Part shown: piece after piece, positions 1-8,179 of the stretch
Layout of the letters: the number at the start of each line of letters is the position of its first letter
Numbering within the stretch: position 1 is the first letter of the stretch
Source of the DNA: Elizabethkingia meningoseptica_A
GTDB taxonomy: Bacteria > Bacteroidota > Bacteroidia > Flavobacteriales > Weeksellaceae
Length of the DNA stretch: 64,000 nt
Reading direction: 5' to 3'
NCBI RefSeq assembly: GCF_045762675.1
Contig: NZ_JBJDLK010000004.1
Location: forward strand, 310,001 to 374,000
Notes under the pieces: generated by a model
What the model was told of the DNA's origin: nothing
What the model saw: only the letters and a program-made list of their open reading frames with translations
The model's database searches: none
Translations under genes and position numbers: made by a program

Positions 1-1
1 A

Positions 2-2485
2 AAAAGTAATAATATTGGTATAGAGTATAACTCTTCGATTGCAGTATCTGCAATTGATAAGTCTACATTTGTAACTTATCAGAAAGAATATGGCCAAGGA
101 CAAGGTTATGTATATGGATTTGCTGGAGATAAGAGATTTGAGAATTACAATGGAGAGAGAATGGCTCCTACCCAGGTGGATGCATCTTATGGAGCGCAGT
201 TTGATCCGAATTTATTAATATGGCAATACGGCGCATTTATTCCGGGATCTCGTACTTTTGGACAAAAAACACCGTGGGTTGCCGCGAAGCATGATCCTTC
301 TTATTTCTTCCAGACCGGCGCTATGTATACCAATGATATATCTTTATCACAAGGTAATGATAAAGGAAGTTTCAGGCTTTCATATCAAAACCAGAATGGT
401 ACAGATGTTTTACCTAATTCAAAGTTGAACAAGAATACATTGAATGGTAGTGCTACCTATAAATTCACAGATAAGTTAAATGCAACTTTCAATGCAACTT
501 ATGTTTCACAACAGGTAACAGGGCGTAATAACACAGGGTATTCCGGAAACCTTATAAGTGGATTTAGACAATGGTGGCCAGTAAATGTGGATATTTATGA
601 TCAGCGCGATTTCTATAATATGTCGCAGAGTAATTATTCATGGAATATTACAAATGGAAATGATATAACGCCACAATATTGGAATAACCCTTATTTCCAG
701 AGATATCAAAACTTCTCTTATGATACCCGTGAAAGGTTTGCAGGTAACTTCAGCTTGAGTTATGATATAGATAAGCATATCAATTTATTAGCAAGAGTTG
801 GTACAGATGGTTATACCACAAGAATGGAAGATAGAAAAGCTGTAGGATCTGTTGCTGCTGCAATGGGGTTTGGTAGAACTACTGCCACTCAGCCATCAGG
901 ATTTGCAGTAATGAATATTAAGCAAAGAGAAACGAATTACGATTTCATTGCAACTTACAAAAATGATTTTGCGAATGAAATTAGTTTAACAGGATTATTA
1001 GGAACCAATTTAAATGTTCGTGATTTTTATAGCAATTCACAGTCAACCTCCGGGGGATTATTAATCCCGGGAGTTTATACAGTAGCAAATTCAGCTTCAG
1101 TACCAGCTGTACCTCAAACAATAGATATAACTAAAAGAATTATTGGGGTATTTGCACAAGCTTCATTAGGTTATAAAGGTACATACTATTTAGAAGGGAC
1201 AGTGAGGAGAGATCAGTCTTCGGCTCTTCCAACAGCTAATAGTGCTTACTGGTATTACTCAGGATCCGGAAGTTTAGTATTTTCTAACTGGAGCTTTTTA
1301 AAAGGAGGAATATTAAGCTTTGGTAAATTAAGAGCTTCTTATGCAGAAGTAGGTTCTGATACAGATGCAAACCAATTGTTGAATCAGTACTATGTAACAA
1401 CATCATTTAATAATTTACCAGTTTATTATTATACTACAGGAGCAAGTAATCCTAATCTGAGACCAGAAAGATCCAGACAAACAGAGCTTGGACTTAATAT
1501 GAAATTCCTGAAAAACAGAATAGGATTTGATGTTGCCTGGTTTAAGAACGATTCTTATGATCAGATTCTGGCGCTACCATATTCTAATGCTACCGGTATT
1601 TCTACACAGGTTAAAAATGTTGGTAATTTAAGGACTAAAGGCTGGGAGATTTCATTAGATGTGACACCAATTAAAACTGAGAATTTCAGATGGGATATTA
1701 ACGCCAACTGGTCTAACCCATATACTAATGTGACATCTCTGGCTGATGGAGTTGAGAACATTACAATGGGTAATTATCAGGGAGGTGTGACCATTAATGC
1801 CAGTTTACAGGATCCGTACGGAACTATTAAAGGAAAAGATTTTGTTTATACAAACGGACAAAGAACTGTAGGTTCAAATGGTAAATATATACTTACGTCT
1901 ACAACCAATAATGTAATTGGAAATATCCAGGCAAAATGGTTTGGAGGTATAACCAATACATTCACGTATAAATCATTCTCTGTTGGATTCCAGATAGATG
2001 TGAGACAGGGAGGAAATGTATTTTCTCTGGACCAGTATTATGGACAGACAACAGGTCTTTATCCTGAATCGGTTGGTATAAATGATCTTGGAAATCCAAT
2101 CCGTAATACCATTGCAAATGGTGGGGGAATTATTCTGCCGGGAGTTTTGGCGAATGGAACGCCTAATAACATAAGATTGGATACAAGTGCTAATGGCTAT
2201 TTAGGATACTCAAATATGCCAAATTCAGTATTTGTTTATGATGCATCTTTTGTAAAACTAAGACAAGCTTCAATTTCTTATTCTTTACCGAAAAAAATGC
2301 TTGAAAATACATTTATTCAGGGAGTTACTTTCAGTGCAGTAGGAAATAATCTTTGGATCATCAAAAAGCATGTGCCTTATGCAGATCCGGAAGCCGGGTT
2401 AAGCTCTGGAAATGCTCAAGGTTTCCAATCCGGGGTTATGCCAGCGACAAGAGTATTCTCTTTTAATGTGAAAGTAAATTTCTAA
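2..2485 (+). CDS. SusC/RagA-type TonB-dependent outer-membrane receptor, 5' truncated by window edge
   Basis: The reading frame is open from base 2, so the gene begins before the window and 827 C-terminal codons are visible. SusC-type proteins form TonB-energised outer-membrane barrels that import glycans or peptides together with a SusD lid. The visible part is barrel: many alternating aromatic and polar strands and a terminal Val-Asn-Phe, the usual C-terminal aromatic signal for barrel assembly. The carboxypeptidase-like and plug domains lie outside the window. An internal ATG at 161 could be mistaken for a start, but the protein clearly continues upstream. SusD follows after 26 bp, so the two are probably cotranscribed. 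No glycosidase or peptidase is attached downstream, so the substrate cannot be named. Confidence 0.93.
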   Translation, partial: KSNNIGIEYNSSIAVSAIDKSTFVTYQKEYGQGQGYVYGFAGDKRFENYNGERMAPTQVDASYGAQFDPNLLIWQYGAFIPGSRTFGQKTPWVAAKHDPSYFFQTGAMYTNDISLSQGNDKGSFRLSYQNQNGTDVLPNSKLNKNTLNGSATYKFTDKLNATFNATYVSQQVTGRNNTGYSGNLISGFRQWWPVNVDIYDQRDFYNMSQSNYSWNITNGNDITPQYWNNPYFQRYQNFSYDTRERFAGNFSLSYDIDKHINLLARVGTDGYTTRMEDRKAVGSVAAAMGFGRTTATQPSGFAVMNIKQRETNYDFIATYKNDFANEISLTGLLGTNLNVRDFYSNSQSTSGGLLIPGVYTVANSASVPAVPQTIDITKRIIGVFAQASLGYKGTYYLEGTVRRDQSSALPTANSAYWYYSGSGSLVFSNWSFLKGGILSFGKLRASYAEVGSDTDANQLLNQYYVTTSFNNLPVYYYTTGASNPNLRPERSRQTELGLNMKFLKNRIGFDVAWFKNDSYDQILALPYSNATGISTQVKNVGNLRTKGWEISLDVTPIKTENFRWDINANWSNPYTNVTSLADGVENITMGNYQGGVTINASLQDPYGTIKGKDFVYTNGQRTVGSNGKYILTSTTNNVIGNIQAKWFGGITNTFTYKSFSVGFQIDVRQGGNVFSLDQYYGQTTGLYPESVGINDLGNPIRNTIANGGGIILPGVLANGTPNNIRLDTSANGYLGYSNMPNSVFVYDASFVKLRQASISYSLPKKMLENTFIQGVTFSAVGNNLWIIKKHVPYADPEAGLSSGNAQGFQSGVMPATRVFSFNVKVNF

Positions 2486-2511
2486 AGGATTAAAATTTTA
2501 ATTGATAAAAA

Positions 2512-3960
2512 ATGAAAAAATATATAATTAAGACATCGCTTTTATTTTCTGCTTTAGCATTTCTTAGCGGATGTAATACAAGTGATATGAATACTGACCC
2601 TAATAGTTTCTATTCGGCTAAGCCTGAAACATTGGTTACTTTTTCACAAAAAGCACTTGGAGATTACTTAAATACGCCTGGTGTTAATACTAATAATTTC
2701 AGACTGATAATGCAATATTGGCAGGAAGCTTCCTATGCAGATGAAAGTAACTATGATTTTGTTACAAGAAATATTTCCAATAATGTATGGCAGGCAAATT
2801 ACAGAGATGTATTACAAAATCTTGTACAGGCAAAAGATATTATTAACAAGTATCAGCCTACTCCTTCTGAACTTGCTACGTGGCCTGGTGTGAAAAAAAA
2901 TCAACTGGCAGTTATTGATATTTTGCAGTGTATAGTTTTTGGAGATATGGTAGATACATTTGGAGATGTGCCTTATAAAGCTGCAAATGATTTAGCTGGT
3001 AATCCATTACCGGCTTATGATAAGGCAGCAGATATCTATACAGATCTTATCGCGCGTATTACTAAGGATATAGCAGATTTGGATACCTCTTTTGCAAGCT
3101 TTGGGAATGCAGATGTTATTTACAAAGGCTCTCCCGCGCAATGGAAAAAATTTGGAAATTCATTGTTACTAAAACTTGGTATTACATTGGCAGATGTTAA
3201 TCCTTCGTTAGCAAAAAGTACTATTGACAAAGCAATTGCAGGAGGAGTTTTTACTTCTGCAAGTGATAGTGCATTGCTTCCTTATGAAATTGCCGCACCT
3301 AACTTTAATCAGTTATATCAAAACCTTAAAGCAAGTGGTAGAAATGATTTTGTTGGAGCAGTAACGCTTATTGAGAGCATGAAAGCTAATAAAGATCCAA
3401 GAATATCAGCATATTATCAGCCAACAAAATCAGGCGAATATATTGGTGCTCCGATTGGTATAACTGCGAGTTTTGCAACCCAGTCTCACATTGGTATGTT
3501 TGGTTATACACCAAATACTCCAGGTACAATATTAACTTATACTGAGGTGGCATTCTATCTTGCTGAAGTGGCTGCAAGATGGAATCCTGCGCAGGCTCCC
3601 TTAGCATATCAAACGGCTATAAAAGCTTCATTCAAGGAGTGGGGTTATACGGATACCGATGCCAATACTTATATTGCGTCTAAACCTTATGATGCAACTA
3701 ACTGGAAAAAATCAATAGGTGATCAGGCATGGGTAGCAATGTATAATCAGCCTAACGTATCATGGAACTTCTGGAAAAGATTGGATTATCCTACTTTAAC
3801 AGCTCCACCAACTGCAGTATCTCAGGCAGAAGGCAAAGTTCCGGTTAGGCTACAGTACCCGGTAAGAGAAACAACAACTAACCCATCCAACTATGCAGCC
3901 GCATCAGCTGCAATTGGAGGAGATAAATTGACCACTAAAGTTTTCTGGGATAAAAACTAA
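2512..3960 (+). CDS. SusD/RagB family nutrient-binding outer-membrane lipoprotein
   Basis: This is a surface lipoprotein of 482 residues, the normal size for the SusD-like_2 group. It should cap the SusC channel encoded just upstream and bind the incoming nutrient. The N-terminus is a lipoprotein signal with the lipobox Leu-Ser-Gly-Cys, lipidated at Cys21. It is followed by a helical body rich in Asn, Tyr and Trp, as in the TPR-like SusD fold. The gene ends in a Rho-independent terminator at 3984, which closes the SusCD operon. The ligand is unknown. Many SusCD pairs sit beside degradative enzymes, but this one is followed by a tRNA synthetase gene. Confidence 0.93.
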   Translation: MKKYIIKTSLLFSALAFLSGCNTSDMNTDPNSFYSAKPETLVTFSQKALGDYLNTPGVNTNNFRLIMQYWQEASYADESNYDFVTRNISNNVWQANYRDVLQNLVQAKDIINKYQPTPSELATWPGVKKNQLAVIDILQCIVFGDMVDTFGDVPYKAANDLAGNPLPAYDKAADIYTDLIARITKDIADLDTSFASFGNADVIYKGSPAQWKKFGNSLLLKLGITLADVNPSLAKSTIDKAIAGGVFTSASDSALLPYEIAAPNFNQLYQNLKASGRNDFVGAVTLIESMKANKDPRISAYYQPTKSGEYIGAPIGITASFATQSHIGMFGYTPNTPGTILTYTEVAFYLAEVAARWNPAQAPLAYQTAIKASFKEWGYTDTDANTYIASKPYDATNWKKSIGDQAWVAMYNQPNVSWNFWKRLDYPTLTAPPTAVSQAEGKVPVRLQYPVRETTTNPSNYAAASAAIGGDKLTTKVFWDKN

Positions 3961-3983
3961 CATTTATTTCAATAATAATATTA

Positions 3984-4007
3984 AACCGCCTTCGGGCGGT
4001 TTTTTTA
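3984..4007 (+). terminator. Rho-independent terminator of susCD
   Basis: The stem ACCGCC/GGCGGT with a TTCG tetraloop is followed by seven T residues. It ends the SusCD operon and lies immediately before the argS promoter box. Confidence 0.9.
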
Positions 4008-4012
4008 TTTCG

Positions 4013-4020
4013 TAAATTTG
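4013..4020 (+). promoter_or_regulatory. argS promoter -7 box
   Basis: TAAATTTG matches the Bacteroidota -7 consensus TAnnTTTG and lies 20 bp before the argS ATG. The -33 position falls in the T-tract of the susCD terminator and has no clear TTG. Confidence 0.6.
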
Positions 4021-4040
4021 CAGTTACAATTTTTTTAAGA

Positions 4041-5804
4041 ATGGAAATAAAAAAACAGATTCAGGATCAGATTACTGAGATTATTCAGCGAAAATACCAG
4101 TTAGAAGGTATTGCACTAGAAGTTCAGCAAAACAAAACCGATTTTGAAGGAGATTTCACTGTAGTGATTTTTCCGCTTGTAAAGCAGGCGAGGAAAAGTC
4201 CGGATGCTTTGGGACAGGAATTGGGAGAAGAATTGCAGGCTACTACAGAGTATATCAGTTCTTATCAGGTGGTAAAAGGTTTCCTTAACCTTTCTCTGAA
4301 TAATGATTTTTTTATTAACCAGGTACAGCAACTGGGTGATGATTTGGGAAATCTGCCTGTGAAGGGAGAAACAATTATGGTGGAATATTCTTCACCAAAT
4401 ACAAATAAGCCGTTACACTTAGGACACGTACGTAATAATCTGTTGGGATATTCTGTTGCTCAGATTTTAAAAGCTGCGGGTTATAATGTAATCAAAACAC
4501 AGATTATTAATGACCGTGGGATCCATATTTGTAAATCCATGTTGGCCTGGGAAAAATTTGGTAACGGAGAAACGCCGGAATCGACAGGTTTAAAAGGAGA
4601 TAAGTTGGTCGGGAATTACTATGTAAGATTCGATCAGGAATATAAAAAACAGATTGAGGAATTAAAAGCTCAGGGAATAGCAGAGGAAGATGCTAAAAAG
4701 CAGGCTCCGATTATGCAGGAAGCTCAGAAAATGTTACTGGATTGGGAAAATGGAGATGAAAAAGTTCGTGAGCTGTGGGAAATGATGAACAACTGGGTCT
4801 ACAAAGGATTCAATGCCAGCTATTCCCGTATGGGAGTTGATTTCGATCAGCGCCAGTACGAAAGTCAGACTTACATTTTAGGTAAAGACCTGATTCAGGA
4901 AGGTTTGAACAAAGGAATTCTTTTCCGTAAAGATGACGGTTCTGTATGGATTGACCTTACTGAAGACGGATTGGACCAGAAGTTATTACTACGCTCCGAT
5001 GGTACTTCGGTTTACATGACGCAGGATTTAGGAACAGCAGTAGAGCGTTTTAAGGATAATGATATTCAGCAGTTAATATATACCGTTGGAAATGAACAGG
5101 ATTATCATTTTCAGGTATTATTCCTGATCCTTAAAAAACTGGGATATTCATGGGCTGAAAATCTGCATCACTTATCTTACGGAATGGTAGAGCTTCCACA
5201 TGGTAAGATGAAATCACGTGAAGGTACTGTGGTAGATGCTGATGATCTGATGGAGGAAATGTATGTTACTGCAAAGGAAAAAGCGCAGGAACTTGGCAAA
5301 ATGGAAAACCTTACTGAAGAAGAAAAAGAGAAATCTTATGAAACAGTAGGACTCGGTGCTTTGAAATATTATATTCTTAAGATTGATCCAAAGAAAAAAA
5401 TATTGTTCAATCCGGCTGAAAGTATTGATTTCAATGGGAATACAGGCCCTTTTATCCAGTATACTTATGCCCGTATTCAGTCACTTCTTAACAGAGCGGA
5501 ATATCAGGAGAAACCTGTTTCAGATAATTATCAGCTCAATGCTTCTGAAAAAGAATTATTGGTCATGACGACTCAGTTTAATGAAGTAATTGCTAAAGCA
5601 GCTGAAACATTAAGCCCTGCACAGGTTGCTAATTATGTTTATGATCTGGTAAAATCTTATAATTCCTTTTACCAGAACAATCCTATCCTTAATCAGGATA
5701 ATGAAGATGCAAAACAACTTCGTTTGAAACTTTCTAAAGTTACGAGTAATATTATCCAAAAAGCATTAGATCTTTTAGGAATAGGTACAGTTAACAGAAT
5801 GTAA
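4041..5804 (+). CDS. argS: Arginyl-tRNA synthetase
   Basis: The 587-residue class Ia synthetase charges tRNA-Arg with arginine using ATP. The N-terminal additional domain (about residues 1-100) is followed by the catalytic Rossmann fold with the HIGH-type motif HLGH at 126-129. A degenerate KMSKS-type loop, KMKSR, sits at about 389-393, as is usual for ArgRS, which often lacks the canonical second lysine. The C-terminal helical anticodon-binding (DALR) domain ends at Asn-Arg-Met, the family's typical terminus. Length is normal for the family. The gene appears monocistronic, bounded by a terminator on each side. Confidence 0.98.
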   Translation: MEIKKQIQDQITEIIQRKYQLEGIALEVQQNKTDFEGDFTVVIFPLVKQARKSPDALGQELGEELQATTEYISSYQVVKGFLNLSLNNDFFINQVQQLGDDLGNLPVKGETIMVEYSSPNTNKPLHLGHVRNNLLGYSVAQILKAAGYNVIKTQIINDRGIHICKSMLAWEKFGNGETPESTGLKGDKLVGNYYVRFDQEYKKQIEELKAQGIAEEDAKKQAPIMQEAQKMLLDWENGDEKVRELWEMMNNWVYKGFNASYSRMGVDFDQRQYESQTYILGKDLIQEGLNKGILFRKDDGSVWIDLTEDGLDQKLLLRSDGTSVYMTQDLGTAVERFKDNDIQQLIYTVGNEQDYHFQVLFLILKKLGYSWAENLHHLSYGMVELPHGKMKSREGTVVDADDLMEEMYVTAKEKAQELGKMENLTEEEKEKSYETVGLGALKYYILKIDPKKKILFNPAESIDFNGNTGPFIQYTYARIQSLLNRAEYQEKPVSDNYQLNASEKELLVMTTQFNEVIAKAAETLSPAQVANYVYDLVKSYNSFYQNNPILNQDNEDAKQLRLKLSKVTSNIIQKALDLLGIGTVNRM

Positions 5805-5822
5805 TTTCTTTAGATATACAAA

Positions 5823-5853
5823 TAAAAAAACCTGCATTCAGCAGGTTTTTTTA
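5823..5853. terminator. Bidirectional terminator between argS and the S9 peptidase gene
   Basis: The stem AAACCTGC/GCAGGTTT with loop ATTCA is flanked by A7 on the left and T7 on the right, so it can stop both convergent transcripts. Confidence 0.88.
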
Positions 5854-5859
5854 TTGACG

Positions 5860-8019
5860 TTATTTCTTATTAGGTCCTAATAAAAACTCCTTCGGATGTT
5901 TCTTTCCTAAAAGATTAGTTACAAAATAGTCCCATCGGCGACGCATCATATAATAGGTGTGTTCTCCAAAACCATGAGCACTATTAGGGAAAGCGATAAA
6001 ATCATAATCTTTATTGGCTTTCTCCAATGCTTCAATAACCAGTAAGGCATTGTAAGGCGGTACATTGTCATCCATCATCCCGTGGGCAATAAGTAATTTG
6101 CCTTTCAGGTTTTTAGCATAAAGCTGGTTGGCTTGTGATGCATAATCAGAATTTTCTGCAAGTCCGTTATATCTTTCACCCCAGTCATCTTCATAATTAC
6201 GGTTATCGTGATTACCCGATTCAGATATTCCGACCTTGAAGAAATCCGGATATCTGAACATGGCAGCTGCTGTAGCAAATCCACCACCGGAATGTCCCCA
6301 GATACCAACTTTATCCACATCTATAGGATATGTCGCTGCAAGTTGTTTGATGGCTGCAATCTGATCAGGCAACGTATTTGTTGACATATCTCCGTAACTC
6401 ATATCATGATAAGATTTTGAACGAAACGGATTACTGGTGCCTTCCAAAACCAAAACATAAGCACCCAATTCAGCAAGTGCATTATGATCGCCTCTGGCTG
6501 CATTAAACGCCCAGCTGCCAACACTTCCGCCCTGAGGCCCCGGATATATATAGTCAATAATCGGATATTTCTTTCCTGCAACAATATTAGCAGGTTGGAA
6601 AAGAAGACCATAAACATCGGTAACGCCATCGCCTGCTTTCAGTTTTACAGGGGTCGGTGCTTTCCATCCGGTAGCTTTCAGAGCTGTTAAATCCGCTTTC
6701 TCCAGATCCATTACTTTTGTTCCGTCTAACTTTTTAACAACAGAGACAGGCGGAATATCTGGTTGGGAATACTGATCTATAAAATGTAATGAATCAGGGG
6801 AAAGTGTAATTTGATGAGTACCCTTTTCCGGTGTAAGATTTTTAAAGTTTTTTCCCGAAAAATCAATTGAACAAAGCGAAATGAAATAAGGGTTTTCTTT
6901 TTGTAAGCCCGCTGCTGTAAAATATAACTTACGGTTCTTTTCATCTACTTTTAACAGAGCAGCAACAAGCCATTCTCCCTTGGTGATCTGATGTTTTAGT
7001 TTACCCGTTTTAGCATCATATAAATAAAGGTGTCCCCAATTGTCTCTTTCAGAATACCAAAGTATTTCATTTGTGGCCGGAAGATAACGCCAGTTGATTG
7101 CATTACGTCCGGATTCAAATTGTGTAGCTACAGTTTCTTCAAAAACCTCACGAACAGATCCATCCTTCGTATTGGCAATTCTGAATTTTTCATTTTTATG
7201 GTCACGGGAAGTAGATACAAAAGCTACTTCTGAACCATCAGGATTCCAGTCTATATCGTCGAATGTTCCGCTGGAAGCGATATCATCACTAAGTGTTCCT
7301 CTGTGAAAATCAGGTTTCATTTTAAAACGAACCAGATTCCCGTTCTCTGTATCAATAACCACCCGGTGTATCATTGGCACAATAGAATCTCCCGGTAACG
7401 GGTATTTCCATGCTTTTAACTGCGGATGGCCTACATTAGTTGTTACCAGATACATTTCTCCCACATTTCTTTCATCCATCTGGAAAGTCGTAATCTTTTT
7501 AGAATCCGGGGACCATCTCAGGATTGGAGCATCGCTATGTTTCCAGCCTGCGTTATCGGTCGCATAACCAAAGTCTTTAATTCCGTCAAAAGTTAACTGC
7601 TTTTTGGTATGTGTAGCTGTATCCTCTACCCAAAGGTTGAAATTGTCGATATATGCTAATTTTTTTCCATCCGGTGAAGCGACTGAAGGCTTGTTGTTTT
7701 TTCGTACAGGAGGAGCAAGAATAGCACCAACAGGAAGATTGGGTGGAGCTAATATTTTAGCTTCATTTTTTGTTTTTGTATGAAGGCTTACCTCTACATT
7801 CATTGGGGTACCATCCGCTGAAGTTTTTGTATAACTAAATCCCTTATTGTCTTTATCCCATTTTGCACTGCTCATTACATTCCGTACTAAAGGAGCTGTT
7901 TTGTAGGATAATCTGCTTTCTGCTCTTTTGTAATCTGCAACCGTAACGGAATCCTGTGCATAAAACATAGAAACAGATACCGACCCTAATACAATCAGAG
8001 CCAATTTTGAATATTTCAT
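5860..8019 (-). CDS. S9 family peptidase, dipeptidyl-peptidase IV-like, secreted
   Basis: This 719-residue serine peptidase has a signal peptide ending near Tyr-Ala-Gln at residue 22. A DPP-IV type beta-propeller (about 90-450) precedes an alpha/beta-hydrolase domain (about 500-710). The catalytic serine is Ser577 in WGHSGGG. Asp650 (Asp-Asp-Asn-Val) and His682 (Ala-His-Gly-Phe) have the spacing of the human DPP4 triad. The tract of the propeller that carries the paired glutamates binding the substrate N-terminus in DPP4 reads Gly-Trp-Lys-His-Ser-Asp here, before the conserved Trp-Ser-Pro. Dipeptidyl specificity is therefore doubtful, and it may be a different exo- or oligopeptidase. It is divergent from an M1 aminopeptidase gene, consistent with periplasmic peptide breakdown. 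Confidence 0.92.
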   Translation of the reverse strand: MKYSKLALIVLGSVSVSMFYAQDSVTVADYKRAESRLSYKTAPLVRNVMSSAKWDKDNKGFSYTKTSADGTPMNVEVSLHTKTKNEAKILAPPNLPVGAILAPPVRKNNKPSVASPDGKKLAYIDNFNLWVEDTATHTKKQLTFDGIKDFGYATDNAGWKHSDAPILRWSPDSKKITTFQMDERNVGEMYLVTTNVGHPQLKAWKYPLPGDSIVPMIHRVVIDTENGNLVRFKMKPDFHRGTLSDDIASSGTFDDIDWNPDGSEVAFVSTSRDHKNEKFRIANTKDGSVREVFEETVATQFESGRNAINWRYLPATNEILWYSERDNWGHLYLYDAKTGKLKHQITKGEWLVAALLKVDEKNRKLYFTAAGLQKENPYFISLCSIDFSGKNFKNLTPEKGTHQITLSPDSLHFIDQYSQPDIPPVSVVKKLDGTKVMDLEKADLTALKATGWKAPTPVKLKAGDGVTDVYGLLFQPANIVAGKKYPIIDYIYPGPQGGSVGSWAFNAARGDHNALAELGAYVLVLEGTSNPFRSKSYHDMSYGDMSTNTLPDQIAAIKQLAATYPIDVDKVGIWGHSGGGFATAAAMFRYPDFFKVGISESGNHDNRNYEDDWGERYNGLAENSDYASQANQLYAKNLKGKLLIAHGMMDDNVPPYNALLVIEALEKANKDYDFIAFPNSAHGFGEHTYYMMRRRWDYFVTNLLGKKHPKEFLLGPNKK

Positions 8020-8167
8020 ATTATTACTAGTTAATTAGAATAACAAATATCGTAATATGAATGCTAATAATTTAATAAAAAGCAGATTAACTGAAGTTAA
8101 TTATGTTTGTGATTACTTCTGACATCTGTATTCATCAGGGCTTTTATTATAATTCCGATTCTATTCT

Positions 8168-8175
8168 TATCTTTA
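8168..8175 (+). promoter_or_regulatory. -7 box of the M1 peptidase gene, probably leaderless
   Basis: TATCTTTA is one mismatch from TAnnTTTG and lies only 4 nt before the ATG at 8180, which would place the transcription start at or next to the start codon. Confidence 0.5.
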
Positions 8176-8179
8176 AACT

